Counted from the stretch's first letter, positions 1 to 8,896 are shown. The stretch: 64,000 nt of DNA from Muribaculum sp. An289 (GCF_002159555.1 NZ_NFIV01000004.1:62001-126000), one strand, 5' to 3'. Numbers and translations are program-made. Notes: generated by a model not told the origin, from the sequence alone.

Positions 1-834
1 GATAACGCTTACCACGCCCGAAATCACTCCGGCCTTAGGCTGTGCTCCCGACATTCCTCCGAGTCCGGCAGTCACGAAAAGCATTCCGTGGATGTTCTCG
101 AAAGTAGGGGCGATGCCTCTCGCGCGGAGCTGTTTGCGTGCCGCGTTCATCACGGTGATTGTCGTCCCGTGTACGATTCCCTGAGGCCCTATGTACATGT
201 AAGAGCCTGCCGTCATCTGTCCGTACTGCGAAACCCCCATTGCGTTGAAGCGTTCCCAGTTGTCCTGCGAAGAATAGTTAGGTATAACCATTCCGTTCGT
301 GACGATTACCCTCGGCGCGTCCTTGTGGCTCGGGAAAAGTCCGAGCGGATGTCCCGAGTACATGACGAGTGTCTGTTCATCGGTCATTGTCGCAAGGTAT
401 TGCATCGCGAGGCGGTACTGTGCCCAGTTCTGGAATACGGCCCCGTTTCCGCCGTAAGTTATAAGTTCATGCGGATGCTGGGCGACCCTGTAGTCGAGGT
501 TGTTCTGTATCATGGCCATGATGGCTGCCGCCTGACGGCATTTTGCCGGATACTGGTCTATAGGCCTGGCGTACATCTCATAGTCCGGGCGGAAACGGTA
601 CATGTATATGCGACCGTATTCGCGGAGTTCTTCGGCGAATTCCTTGGCAAGGATTTCATGGTATTTTTTAGGAAAATATCTCAAGGCATTCTTTATGGCG
701 AGGACTTTTTCCCTGTCCGTAAGGATGTCCTTGCGTTTCGGAGCATGGTTTATGCTCCTGTCGTATTGTTTCGGTGCGGGCAGTTCGTCCGGAATGCCTC
801 CGAGAATGTCTTTCTGAAATTCATTGAGATTCAT
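1..834 (-). CDS. hutU: Urocanate hydratase, N-terminal 278 residues (cut by window edge)
   Basis: Second step of histidine degradation: adds water to urocanate to give imidazolone propionate, using tightly bound NAD+, in the cytoplasm. Translating the complement of this stretch gives an uninterrupted reading frame of 278 codons from an ATG at 832-834. Visible family motifs are YGGNG (residues 127-131), the SGHPLG segment near 160-165 and GLGGMSGAQ (257-265), the conserved glycine-rich NAD-contact region of urocanases. The family is about 550-670 residues, so more than half lies beyond base 1. The start is 16 bases downstream of the ftcD stop, so the two form one transcription unit. Identification is secure from the motifs; only the C-terminus is unseen. 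Confidence 0.95.
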   Translation of the reverse strand, partial: MNLNEFQKDILGGIPDELPAPKQYDRSINHAPKRKDILTDREKVLAIKNALRYFPKKYHEILAKEFAEELREYGRIYMYRFRPDYEMYARPIDQYPAKCRQAAAIMAMIQNNLDYRVAQHPHELITYGGNGAVFQNWAQYRLAMQYLATMTDEQTLVMYSGHPLGLFPSHKDAPRVIVTNGMVIPNYSSQDNWERFNAMGVSQYGQMTAGSYMYIGPQGIVHGTTITVMNAARKQLRARGIAPTFENIHGMLFVTAGLGGMSGAQPKAGVISGVVSVI

Positions 835-850
835 ATACTGTTTCCTCCCG

Positions 851-2557
851 TTATTTTATCTTGCTTTCGACTATTTCGAGGATTCCGGCTTCTTCGCGGC
901 GTGCATCCGCCGCTATTTTTTCGGCTTCACCTATTAGTTCCGCCGCTTTTGCCTTGTCTTTCAGGCTGCCGGCATTGATTTTCACGTTGAGGCAGGCTCC
1001 GAGTACGGCGCTTCTTGCCGCAAGCGCTCCCACTCCTGCATCGGAAACCGAGTTAGGGTTTCCTGTCTCGGCCATGGCGCGTATCACTTCGAAGGCTTTG
1101 AACGAAGCCTTCATTGTCCTTAAAGGAACTTCGGTCGCATAGAGGGTAGCGGTTTCCATGGCCTGGGCCCTTGCCGCCTTTTCCTCTTCCGTGCCCTTAG
1201 GCATTGCGAATACGTCCATTATCTTGTTGAAGGCGGCCGTGTCTTCGTCCACGAGGGCAAGCAGTTCCCTCATGATTGCCTGGCCTTTTTCGGCCCAGTC
1301 GGAAAATTCTTTCCATCTTTCGTCCCAGCCCGGTTTGTGTGCGGAAAGATTGGCTACCATGGTTCCGAGGGCTGCTCCGAGCGCTCCCATGTATGCTGAA
1401 ATCGAGCCGCCTCCAGGGGCAGGGGACTCGGATGCCGTCTCTTCTGCGAAACCTTTGCAGGTCATCCTTATAAGACGGCTCTTTGCTGCCTCCTCTTCTT
1501 CGCTTACCATCATGTATTCGATTACTTTCTCCTTAGGGTCGAACGGTTTCAGGTCATCGAGCCCCATTGATTTGACGGCGCACCTGATGATGCCTTCCTC
1601 GGTTATGCCGAGAGAACGCTGCTGTTTTCCGAGAAAATATTTTCCCGCTTCGATGAGTGTGCGCTTAGGGACGAGGCCGACGATTTCCGTGCCTGTCACC
1701 CTTATTCCCCTTTCGTGTGCCGCGCGGCATACTTCCTCGAATGCCACATGGAGCGGGGTGGCGTTGATGTCGGTTATGTTCATCGAAACCTGGGCTATGC
1801 CGTATTCATCTATGTACCAGCCTATGGCCTTGCAACCTTTCAGGGTGCCCGGTTTCATAACTGGGTTTCCGTTTTCGTCCTTTACAATCTTGCCGGTGAT
1901 AGGGTTCCCCTCACGTACCGGACGGCCTTTCTCCCTTACATCGAAGGCTATCGCGTTGGCCCTCCTTGTGGAAGTAGTGTTGAGGTTGAAGTTCACGGCG
2001 ATAAGGAAATCGCGCGCTCCTACGTTGGTGGCTCCCGATATTGCGGTCCTTTCGGTGTATTTTCCCGGGCCGAAATCAGGTGCCTTCTGCGGGTCGGACA
2101 TCTTTTCCGGAAGAGCCTCGTATTCGCCTGCACGGCAGACTGCGAGGTTTTTCCTCTCCGGCTTCATGGCTGCGGCCTCATAGCAATAACAAGGGATTTC
2201 GAGTTCTTCATATATCCTTTTTGCCAGGCCTCTTGCAAGCTCCGCGCATTCTTCGAGGGTGATGCCTGCTATAGGGATGAGAGGAAGTACGTCCGTCGCC
2301 CCTGAACGCGGGTGTGCGCCCTTGTGGTGCCTCATGTCGATGAGTTCTCCGGCCTTCTTCACGCCGTTGAATGCCGCTTCAAGCACGTTTTCCGGTGAAC
2401 CTACGAAAGTAACGACCGTCCTGTTGGTCGCTTCGCCCGGGTCTACGTCGAGGACTTTCACCCCTCCGGATTTTTCTATCGATTCTACGATTTTGTTGAT
2501 GATTGCCATGTCGCGCCCTTCGCTGAAATTAGGAACGCATTCGATAATCCTTTCCAT
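851..2557 (-). CDS. ftcD: Bifunctional glutamate formimidoyltransferase / formimidoyl-THF cyclodeaminase
   Basis: Transfers the formimino group of formiminoglutamate to tetrahydrofolate and then releases ammonia to give 5,10-methenyl-THF, linking histidine breakdown to one-carbon metabolism. At 568 residues it has the full two-domain length: formiminotransferase domain about residues 1-330 and cyclodeaminase domain about 362-568. His82, in the HHKGAHPRSGATD region, matches the catalytic histidine known from mammalian FTCD; the cyclodeaminase part opens with SPAPGGGS (378-385), the usual folate-site glycine motif. It starts at ATG 2555-2557, about 110 bases below a good promoter box, and is followed closely by hutU. 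Many bacteria carry only one of the two domains as separate genes; this fused form is common in Bacteroidota. Confidence 0.95.
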   Translation of the reverse strand: MERIIECVPNFSEGRDMAIINKIVESIEKSGGVKVLDVDPGEATNRTVVTFVGSPENVLEAAFNGVKKAGELIDMRHHKGAHPRSGATDVLPLIPIAGITLEECAELARGLAKRIYEELEIPCYCYEAAAMKPERKNLAVCRAGEYEALPEKMSDPQKAPDFGPGKYTERTAISGATNVGARDFLIAVNFNLNTTSTRRANAIAFDVREKGRPVREGNPITGKIVKDENGNPVMKPGTLKGCKAIGWYIDEYGIAQVSMNITDINATPLHVAFEEVCRAAHERGIRVTGTEIVGLVPKRTLIEAGKYFLGKQQRSLGITEEGIIRCAVKSMGLDDLKPFDPKEKVIEYMMVSEEEEAAKSRLIRMTCKGFAEETASESPAPGGGSISAYMGALGAALGTMVANLSAHKPGWDERWKEFSDWAEKGQAIMRELLALVDEDTAAFNKIMDVFAMPKGTEEEKAARAQAMETATLYATEVPLRTMKASFKAFEVIRAMAETGNPNSVSDAGVGALAARSAVLGACLNVKINAGSLKDKAKAAELIGEAEKIAADARREEAGILEIVESKIK

Positions 2558-2665
2558 TATTTTTGAAAATTAATTGTTTTTATGTCTTTTTTGTTGTCAA
2601 CCGTCAGTAAAAACCGGGAAAACCGTTAAAAACAGTCAGTCCGCGGCATGAAAACCTTAAACATG

Positions 2666-2673
2666 CAAAGATA
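2666..2673 (-). promoter_or_regulatory. Promoter -7 box for ftcD-hutU
   Basis: On the minus strand this reads TATCTTTG, matching the Bacteroidota sigma-ABfr -7 consensus TAnnTTTG. A TTG lies a short way upstream in an AT-rich stretch. Transcription would begin around 2660, leaving a leader of about 100 bases before ftcD. Confidence 0.6.
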
Positions 2674-2839
2674 GTAATTTGTTTTCAATTATTCCGTTCG
2701 GCCGTGGCTTTTCGTTTTTTCAGTTTTATCGGTTTTTCTCGTTTTATGGCTTATGGTTTTACGGGGAACTGCCGGGAATTGTCCGGGATTTGCGCGGTAA
2801 TTGCTGTGGTTTGCCCGGGATTGCTGTGGATTTGTCCGG

Positions 2840-3015
2840 AATTTTCCACCCCATAGCCAGGGTGTGGTTTTTGAAAGTATTGATAATCAGTGTATTATGA
2901 AAACAGAGGCTGGCTTTGGGTACTTTTTGAGGTACCCAAGCGCAGGGCTATTTTTGGTAATTTATTGATTTTTAGTACTTTGCAAAAGAGTGGGCTGGCT
3001 ATGGGGTGGAAAATT
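2840..3015. repeat. Palindromic repeat family A, copy 1
   Basis: About 175 bp. Outer arms are inverted: TTTTCCACCCCATAGCCAG at the left and CTGGCTATGGGGTGGAAAA at the right. Inside the left arm is TTGATAATCAGTG, and the centre is a hairpin TTGGGTAC...GTACCCAA. Similar elements are at 4028-4198, 9010-9180 and 36858-37028. This copy lies immediately 3' of the RAYT gene. Confidence 0.85.
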
Positions 3016-3142
3016 CCATGCCACGTAACCTCTTTCCTCGTCGCACAACACATTTTCTGCCCCGATGCACCTTTCCATGCTGCACAGCACCTCTTTCTGT
3101 CGCGCAGCACCTTTCCCTGCCGCGTAACACTTCTCGCAGCAT

Positions 3143-3915
3143 TTACAAAAGTTCTTTCAACAGTTGCGGGTCGAGACCTGTTATGCGGGAAATCTGTTTG
3201 GCGCTTGCTCCGTATTTTTTACGGACAATCCTGGCGATGGACAGTTTTTCTTCGATGGAAAGCAGGCCCAATGCTTCTTTTCAGAATCCATGTTTTTTGC
3301 AAGGTGGTACAGAAAAGCGGCCGGAGTGCGGTAAAGCCTTTCGACTGTTTTGTAATCGACATAACATCTGGGCCAAATGATTCCCTCTTCAGTTATAAGA
3401 TAATCACCGGGCAGGGCATGGCGGGTGTTGAACCTTTGCCGCATTTCAGTTGAACCGAAATCGGATGCTTTTGTAAACCGTCGGCCATACATGCTCCCAT
3501 CGGCAAAATAACAGTTTCCCGAGCTCCATCTGTATTCTCCCGGGACTATCGGCAACTTTGCGGCTACAGGATTGCGCAACACGTATGCAATTGCCGTTTT
3601 AAGATAATCCTCCGTATCAATCTGTTTGACCGACACGTCCGTGTTCGCCCCCTCCAGCAGCCCGTTCATACGTTTTTTGTAAAGCCTTATGAATCCTACA
3701 CATTCATCGTAAGTCCCTTTGATAATGAAGTGTACATGGTTGGACATCAGGCAAAAGCACAGAATCCTCACGCCGAATGTCAGCCTGCATACGGCCACTG
3801 CGTTCATTCCTTTGATAAAATCCTTGTCGTCCTTGAATAAAATGTTACGGGACATCCCGTCGGTGCAGACATGATAGATATCCTCCAGCCTCAGTTCTCT
3901 CTCCATCTCCATCAT
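3143..3915 (-). pseudogene. REP-associated tyrosine transposase (Y1/IS200-like), one frameshift
   Basis: A single-strand DNA transposase of the Y1_Tnp/RAYT type, the class that mobilises short palindromes rather than carrying its own ends. Visible are the HUH metal motif in SNHVHFIIKG, then the typical downstream blocks YVLRNPVAAKL and YRWSSG. The long reading frame runs to a stop at 3181, but the conserved C-terminus is in another frame: from about 3275 downwards it reads LSIEEKLSIARIV...KQISRITGLDPQLLKELL, a helix-turn-helix-like tail ending at 3143. A single-base loss near 3276-3284 explains the switch. ATG at 3913-3915 is preferred; a frame open to 4032 has Lys-rich, non-family N-terminal residues. 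Palindromes A1 and A2 flank it on both sides. Confidence 0.8.
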
Positions 3916-4027
3916 TTTAATTTTAGTAACTGTTTGAACAGTTTTCAATTTTGCGGTAAAGATAACTTTTTTCCGGGACATGTAAACTTTTTTCAGGACT
4001 GGCCAGGTAAACTTTTTCAGGACGAAA

Positions 4028-4198
4028 CTCACCCCATAGCCAGAGTGTAGTTTTGAAAGTCATTGATAATCAGTGTATTGTGAAAAATAGAGAAGGATTT
4101 GGGTATCTCAGAAAGTACCCAAATCCTTCGGTTGTTTTCGTAAATTATTGATAATCAGCTACCTATATTAATGCTTGATGGCTGTGGGGTTGGAAAAT
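4028..4198. repeat. Palindromic repeat family A, copy 2
   Basis: Left arm CACCCCATAGCCAG, right arm GATGGCTGTGGGGTTGG; inner TTGATAATCAGTG; the central hairpin has about a 14 bp stem (GGATTTGGGTA / TACCCAAATCC). Lies just upstream of the RAYT gene. Its right arm supplies the last codons and stop of the 4168-4623 gene. Confidence 0.85.
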
Positions 4199-4623
4199 AT
4201 CCTGCCGGCCTGGATTCCGTACCCGTCTTCAGTGGCGGCACCGGCAGCTGCACTGGCTTCGGAAAGCATTGCGCTTGCCGGTTTGAAATCTTCCGCAGGC
4301 GTTACCCCGTCCTCGGTGCAGTAAACGAGTTTCCTGAATACCTTTCCGAAGTTTTTCCTTGCATCGTATGCCACTCCGAGTGCCGTGCGGGTGGTGTTGT
4401 ACGCAACGAGATAATTTCCGGTAGCTTCGGTTATGCCGTTGGCAATCAGGGCGTCTATTACTGTTTCTTCAGGCCATTCTTCCAAATCGGTATAATCCCC
4501 GTCGTATATGCCGTAATAAAAGCCCGAGCCGTCTTCTCTGCCTGCGTGGGAAACAGTGCAGGCAAGGCACAGCAGAAGGACGATGGCCGCCGTCGCTTTC
4601 AGGGATGTGCCTTTAAGCATCAT
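4168..4623 (-). CDS. Small secreted protein of unknown function
   Basis: 151 residues with a clear signal peptide (hydrophobic stretch about residues 10-24, likely cleavage after SHA near 27). The mature part is acidic with a YYGIYDGDYTDLEEW segment; I do not recognise a family. The start ATG (4621-4623) overlaps the stop of the CNNM transporter gene in an ATGA arrangement, so it is probably translated by coupling. The last ten or so residues and the stop codon come from palindrome A2, so the native C-terminus may have been replaced when the repeat inserted. Confidence 0.65.
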   Translation of the reverse strand: MMLKGTSLKATAAIVLLLCLACTVSHAGREDGSGFYYGIYDGDYTDLEEWPEETVIDALIANGITEATGNYLVAYNTTRTALGVAYDARKNFGKVFRKLVYCTEDGVTPAEDFKPASAMLSEASAAAGAATEDGYGIQAGRIFSNPTAIKH

Positions 4624-5912
4624 TCCCCTTCTTCCTCTTGCGGTTCTTCTATGGTCACGAGCACCTTGTCTATGCGTGCGCCGTCCATGTCGGCCACCTC
4701 GAAATGGAAGTCTTTCCAGTCGACCTGTTCCCCGACCGTAGGGATGTGCTCCAGTTTGTCGAGAATCAGGCCTCCGACGGTGCTGTAGTCGGCATTTTCA
4801 TAAAGCTCCTCCCTTTCGAAATAGCAGAGGAAATCGTACATTGAGCATTGTCCGTCCACGAACCAGCCTTCATTGCCTTCGCGTTTGATGATGGTGTCTT
4901 CCTCGTGGTCGTCGGTCACGGCTCCGATAAGCCCGTCGAGTATGTCTTTCAGCGTGATGATTCCCTGGAAATCGCCGAATTCGTCACATACGAAGGCACG
5001 GCTGATTTTCTTGCGCTTCATCTCTTCGAGGACCGAGTAAACACTCATGTTTTCATGAAAATAGACCGGCTCGCGCACTATGTCTTCCCAACGGAAATCC
5101 TTCTTGTCTATGTTGAAAAACAGGTCTTTCAGCGATACGAGCCCGACTATGTGGTCCAGGTCACGTTTGGCCGCCGGGTACATTTCGTACATGTTGTCCC
5201 TGAGTATCGGAAGCACGCTTGAGATGTCATCGTCGGTGTCCACCCATACGACATCGCTCTTGTGTGTCATGAGCGAATTGATTTTCAGGTCTCCCATGAC
5301 GAAGACCCTTTGCATGATATCCTGCTCGACAGGCTGCACTTCCCCTTCTTCGGTTCCCTGCTGTATCATGGACTTGATTTCCTCTTCGGTGACTTTTTCC
5401 GCCGAATCGTGTATGCCGAGTATCTTGTAGAACATCCGCGTGCTCTTGGAAAGCAGCCATACGAAAGGGGATGCGATTATCGACAGGGCGTACATCGGCT
5501 TGGCCATCAGCTTGGTGATTTTCTCGGACGTGCTCATGCCTATCCTTTTCGGAAGGAGTTCTCCGAAAACGAGAGTGAGGTAGGTCACTATGATGACGAT
5601 GATAGTCTGTGCGAGCCCCGAGGCGAGGTTTACCGGTACGTTCCATCTGATGAACGCCTCCGAAAGCAGCTGCGCTATCTTGTTTCCCGAGAAAATACCG
5701 GTGAGGATACCGATTAACGTGATTCCTATCTGTATAGTCGAAAGGAAATTGTCCGGGTTGTCTATCAGTTTCAGTGCCGTCTTGGCCGAAGAATTGCCTT
5801 TGCCCGCATCCGAGGCTATGCTGCTGCGCCTTGCTGAAATAAGTGCTATTTCGGCCATTGCGAAGATGCCGTTCAAAAGGATGAGCCCGAGAATGACGAA
5901 AATTTCTTCCAT
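4620..5912 (-). CDS. CNNM/CorC-family membrane transporter (hemolysin-like, DUF21-CBS-CorC_HlyC)
   Basis: 430-residue inner-membrane protein. The N-terminal DUF21/CNNM domain (about 1-190) has four hydrophobic segments and the family pattern of a small AEIALISARRS motif near residues 20-31. Two CBS domains follow (about 205-335, including VSLKDLF and FQGIITLKDILDGLIG), then a CorC_HlyC domain to the end. Proteins of this design are linked to magnesium/cobalt efflux; substrate is not shown by sequence. A 41-residue membrane protein precedes it by 3 bases and a secreted protein overlaps its stop, giving a three-gene operon from the promoter at 6065-6072. Confidence 0.9.
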   Translation of the reverse strand: MEEIFVILGLILLNGIFAMAEIALISARRSSIASDAGKGNSSAKTALKLIDNPDNFLSTIQIGITLIGILTGIFSGNKIAQLLSEAFIRWNVPVNLASGLAQTIIVIIVTYLTLVFGELLPKRIGMSTSEKITKLMAKPMYALSIIASPFVWLLSKSTRMFYKILGIHDSAEKVTEEEIKSMIQQGTEEGEVQPVEQDIMQRVFVMGDLKINSLMTHKSDVVWVDTDDDISSVLPILRDNMYEMYPAAKRDLDHIVGLVSLKDLFFNIDKKDFRWEDIVREPVYFHENMSVYSVLEEMKRKKISRAFVCDEFGDFQGIITLKDILDGLIGAVTDDHEEDTIIKREGNEGWFVDGQCSMYDFLCYFEREELYENADYSTVGGLILDKLEHIPTVGEQVDWKDFHFEVADMDGARIDKVLVTIEEPQEEEGE

Positions 5913-5915
5913 GGA

Positions 5916-6041
5916 TTACCTTCTGTTTTTGTCCTGTCTTCGTTTCTTAATCTTGGCCTGCTGCACTTTCAATACGATGAAAAGCGCGAGCAGTACGGCG
6001 ATGACTACAATGAGAAATGTCCAATTTGTTTCAGTATCCAT
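5916..6041 (-). CDS. 41-residue single-pass membrane protein
   Basis: Too short for most gene finders but well supported: ATG at 6039-6041, about 24 bases below a TATATTTG promoter box, and stop at 5916-5918, just 3 bases before the CNNM start. Sequence layout is a short polar N-terminus (MDTETNW), one hydrophobic helix of about 18 residues (FLIVVIAVLLALFIVL) and a strongly basic tail (KIKKRRQDKNRR). The positive-inside rule predicts an N-out, C-in helix. Its place as first gene of the operon suggests a partner or regulator of the CNNM transporter, which is inference. Confidence 0.7.
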   Translation of the reverse strand: MDTETNWTFLIVVIAVLLALFIVLKVQQAKIKKRRQDKNRR

Positions 6042-6064
6042 ATAAAAATTTTCGAATCAATGCG

Positions 6065-6072
6065 CAAATATA
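6065..6072 (-). promoter_or_regulatory. Promoter -7 box for the 41-aa ORF / CNNM operon
   Basis: Minus strand TATATTTG, fitting TAnnTTTG, with TTG about 18 bases upstream. It sits 24 bases above the small ORF start, which supports that ORF as the first gene. Confidence 0.65.
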
Positions 6073-6121
6073 TAAAAACTTCGTGTTGCAATGAAAAATT
6101 TTTAGTCGCGATGGAAAATTT

Positions 6122-7426
6122 TTAGAAAATATAATTCAGCCCCAGCGCGATTACATAATTGCCGTCCCGACGGTCCAGGGCGAAGCCGATTTCGCCGCTG
6201 AAGATAAAATTGTAGTTGAGGGCTATTTTCCCTCCGATTCCCGCGCAAAGGTGCAGCGATTCGCTGTCCCCGCTGTACAGCAGACGGTTTCCGGTGGCTT
6301 CCTGCGCTTCAAGACGGTAGGGCTGCACCACCGCCCCGGCATCGAAAAACGGGTTGAGGGCTATGTACCAGTGCTGCTTGATGAACTCGAAGCTGACAAT
6401 CCTTGCCCTGAGCTCGAAATTGGCCCAGGCATAGCCGTTCCCGAGCAGGCGGTTATAGTTGATTCCCCTGAGGGTGTTGCTGCTTCCCAGCCCTTCGGAT
6501 GAAGGCCGCGAGAGGAAGAGGCTTGAAATGGTCTGCTGCGAATAGAACGGTGCTTTCCCGGCAAGGACTCCCTGGTAGGCGAGGTGGTAGGCGAAAACCA
6601 GCCTGTCTCCCCACAGCGGTACGTAATGCCTGAAGTGGAAGGCCCCTTTCAGGTAATTGAATCCTGTGGAGAAAAAATCCGGCGAGCCGTACAGTATGGC
6701 TTCTGCCCAGATGCCTTTCCCCGGTGCGGCTTCATGGTCGCGTGTGTCATAGACGATACCTCCCTTGAACTCTATATGGGCCCCGCCTCCGGCTTCATCC
6801 TTTCCGATGAGCCCTGCATCGATGTAGTCACGGTAAAGCGAGCCTTTCCCGCTTCCCGCGTATGGCTTCTGTCTGACATCCCCGATGAAATATCTGTAAA
6901 ATGCCGCTCCGGCCGCCCAGCGGAAATCCTTTGCAAGCCCTCCCTGGAGGTCGGCAAATACGCGGAGCATCTGGTAATCGATGTTGTAATATGCCGTTTT
7001 CTCTGCCCTGTTTTTGTCCAATTCGCGAAAATAAGGCGAAGCGAAACCGTTGAATCCGTAAAAATTGTGCATCCTTTCGGGTATGTATGTCGCCGATGCC
7101 GTGAGTCTCAGACCTTTTATCAGATGTTCCGAGTCATAGAAAATATGGAAAAGTCCGGAATGTTTGGTGGAATATGCCGCTTCCAGGAATAATTTGTGTT
7201 CGTATTCGGGAAAATCCTTTCCATCGCCGTAATAATAGATGTCGCACATCGCCCCGTACTGGAAGCCCAAATCCGTTTCGTAAGCAACGACAGGGCAGGG
7301 GTTTATGCTCCAGCCTGTCTTGGCTTTCCTCTTCCCGCCGTCTGTCGCCTGTGCCAGTCCCTTGGCCGGAAAAATAATGGTCAGCGGCAAGATTATTGAC
7401 AAAAAAGCCTTTCCGATATTCTTCAT
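6122..7426 (-). CDS. BamA/TamA-like (Omp85 superfamily) outer-membrane protein
   Basis: 434 residues with a signal peptide (cleavage near GLAQA, about residue 25) and a long series of alternating aromatic/polar strands ending in Phe, as in outer-membrane barrels. The NTLRGINYNRL segment (about residue 315) resembles the conserved LRGY loop-6 motif of Omp85 proteins. There is no room for POTRA domains: the barrel starts almost directly after the signal peptide, so this is a short patatin-barrel/surface-antigen-type member rather than BamA itself. Single gene with its own promoter, divergent from purC. Substrate unknown. Confidence 0.75.
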   Translation of the reverse strand: MKNIGKAFLSIILPLTIIFPAKGLAQATDGGKRKAKTGWSINPCPVVAYETDLGFQYGAMCDIYYYGDGKDFPEYEHKLFLEAAYSTKHSGLFHIFYDSEHLIKGLRLTASATYIPERMHNFYGFNGFASPYFRELDKNRAEKTAYYNIDYQMLRVFADLQGGLAKDFRWAAGAAFYRYFIGDVRQKPYAGSGKGSLYRDYIDAGLIGKDEAGGGAHIEFKGGIVYDTRDHEAAPGKGIWAEAILYGSPDFFSTGFNYLKGAFHFRHYVPLWGDRLVFAYHLAYQGVLAGKAPFYSQQTISSLFLSRPSSEGLGSSNTLRGINYNRLLGNGYAWANFELRARIVSFEFIKQHWYIALNPFFDAGAVVQPYRLEAQEATGNRLLYSGDSESLHLCAGIGGKIALNYNFIFSGEIGFALDRRDGNYVIALGLNYIF

Positions 7427-7482
7427 TTCCGTTTTTCGAATAACTTTGTGGCGGATTTCATCCGTCCGGTGAAATTTCCGTG

Positions 7483-7490
7483 CAAAACTA
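7483..7490 (-). promoter_or_regulatory. Promoter -7 box for the Omp85-like gene
   Basis: Minus strand TAGTTTTG, matching TAnnTTTG, about 57 bases above the start codon. The same 92-base spacer must also hold the plus-strand purC promoter; a TAATTTTTG just above its ATG is a one-base-longer candidate. Confidence 0.55.
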
Positions 7491-7518
7491 ATAATTTTTC
7501 GTATTAATTTTTGATGAT

Positions 7519-8478
7519 ATGGAAGCCATTGTAAAAACTGATTTTGATTTCAAGGGATGCCGTGGAAAATATGTCGGCAAGGTGCGCGATGTTTATGATA
7601 TAGATGACAAATACCTCGTGATGGTAGTGTCAGACAGGATTTCTGCCTTCGATGTGGTGCTTCCCGAAGGGATACCGTACAAGGGCCAGGTGCTCAATAT
7701 GATAGCCGCCAAGTTCCTCGATGCTACTTCGGACATACTCCCCAACTGGAAAGTGGCCGTTCCGGACCCTATGGTCACAGTGGGCTACAAGTGCGAGCCG
7801 TTCAAGGTGGAGATGGTCATCCGCGGTTATCTTTCCGGGCATGCATGGCGCGAATACCAGGCCGGAAAACGCAGCATCTGCGGTGTGCCGATGCCTGACG
7901 GCATGGTCGAGAACGCCAAGTTCCCGGAGCCGATAATCACTCCTACTTCAAAGGCCGCCGAAGGACATGACGAGGACATTTCCAAAGAGGAAATCATTGC
8001 TTCGGGCCTTGTCGGGCGCGAGGATTATGAACGCCTTGAGGAATACACCCGTGCCCTTTACCGCCGCGGCTGCGAGATTGCCGCCAAGATGGGGCTCATC
8101 CTTGTCGACACCAAATACGAATTCGGCAAAATCGGCGACAGGATATATCTTATGGATGAAATACACACTCCGGATTCTTCGAGGTACTTCTATGCCGAGG
8201 GCTACGAGCAGAGGCTTGCAGCAGGGGAGAGGCAGCGCCAGCTTTCGAAGGAGTTCGTGCGTGAGTGGCTGATGTCAAACGGTTTCCAGGGTCAGTCCGG
8301 TCAGAAAATCCCCGAAATGACTCCGTCCGTCGTTGCCGGCATAACAGACCGCTATATCGAGCTTTACGAGCACATTACCGGGGAGCGCTTTCCTCGTACC
8401 GAGGAGTCGCTTACACGTGCCCAGATACTTGACCGCATCCGGCGCAACATCTCCGACTGCCTCTCCGGCCTGAAGTAG
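7519..8478 (+). CDS. purC: Phosphoribosylaminoimidazole-succinocarboxamide synthase (SAICAR synthetase)
   Basis: ATP-dependent condensation of CAIR with aspartate in purine synthesis. Family motifs are plain: [13 protein letters not shown] (about 39-51), [14 protein letters not shown] and [16 protein letters not shown]. At 319 residues it belongs to the long form typical of Bacteroidota and eukaryotes rather than the roughly 240-residue E. coli form. Monocistronic here. Its last codons (LSGLK-stop) form the first unit of a 19 bp tandem repeat that continues into the spacer. Confidence 0.96.
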   Translation: MEAIVKTDFDFKGCRGKYVGKVRDVYDIDDKYLVMVVSDRISAFDVVLPEGIPYKGQVLNMIAAKFLDATSDILPNWKVAVPDPMVTVGYKCEPFKVEMVIRGYLSGHAWREYQAGKRSICGVPMPDGMVENAKFPEPIITPTSKAAEGHDEDISKEEIIASGLVGREDYERLEEYTRALYRRGCEIAAKMGLILVDTKYEFGKIGDRIYLMDEIHTPDSSRYFYAEGYEQRLAAGERQRQLSKEFVREWLMSNGFQGQSGQKIPEMTPSVVAGITDRYIELYEHITGERFPRTEESLTRAQILDRIRRNISDCLSGLK

Positions 8479-8590
8479 CCTCTCCTGCGTGAGGTGGCTT
8501 CTCTGGCTTGAAGTGGCTTCTCCGGCGTGAAGTTGCTTCTCTGGTGTGAAGTGGCCTCTCCGGCGTGAAGTTGCTTCTCTGGCATGAAGT
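8463..8590. repeat. 19 bp degenerate tandem repeat beginning inside the purC stop region
   Basis: About seven units of the type TCTCYGGCNTGAAGTNGCY, each 18-19 bp; the first covers the last six purC codons and its stop. More decayed units (GAAGTTGCTTGCTGG, GAAGTGGCCTGCGG) are scattered to about 8720. Confidence 0.75.
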
Positions 8591-8733
8591 GACAGGCTGG
8601 GCGGGAGTTGTTGTAGCTGTCCGGCTGAAGTTGCTTGCTGGTCTGAACTAGTCAGGGGGAGCGAAGTCGCCTGCCGTACCGGAGTCGCTTGCAGGTGTGA
8701 AGTGGCCTGCGGCAGGCTGGTTCATTTCGCGGT

Positions 8734-8896
8734 TAAGTGAACGTAGCGGAAGTACTGGTGCAGATAATTTTGCAACAAATTGAATATCAATATATTAAAA
8801 ATTCAAGTACACATTCCGAAAGTTTTAAACGGCCGAAATGTGCACCTGTTTTACTAATTTCTTGATTATCAATGCATTCAAAATTATCATGCACCG
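8734..8896. repeat. Palindromic repeat family B, copy 1
   Basis: About 163 bp: AAGTGAACGTAGCGGAAG, arm GGTGCA, inner GAATATCAATATA, central hairpin ACATTCCGAAAG...CCGAAATGTGCAC, inner TTGATTATCAAT, arm ATGCACC. Its partner is at 48890-49053, clearly alike through the whole length. Confidence 0.8.

Larger units (their letters stand above)
2558..3142. other. Gene-free region between ftcD and the RAYT relic
   Basis: Holds the ftcD promoter, a stretch at about 2760-2840 built of degenerate units resembling CCGGGATTTG / GGATTGCTGTGG, then palindromic repeat A1 (2840-3015) and about 125 bases of low-complexity TCGCACAACAC-like units (3030-3130). Open frames here show no protein features. Confidence 0.6.

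Noticed and set aside
2890-3453. Plus-strand frame over repeat A1 and the RAYT 3' end
   Set aside because: Composed of repeat sequence plus RAYT antisense; no protein features.
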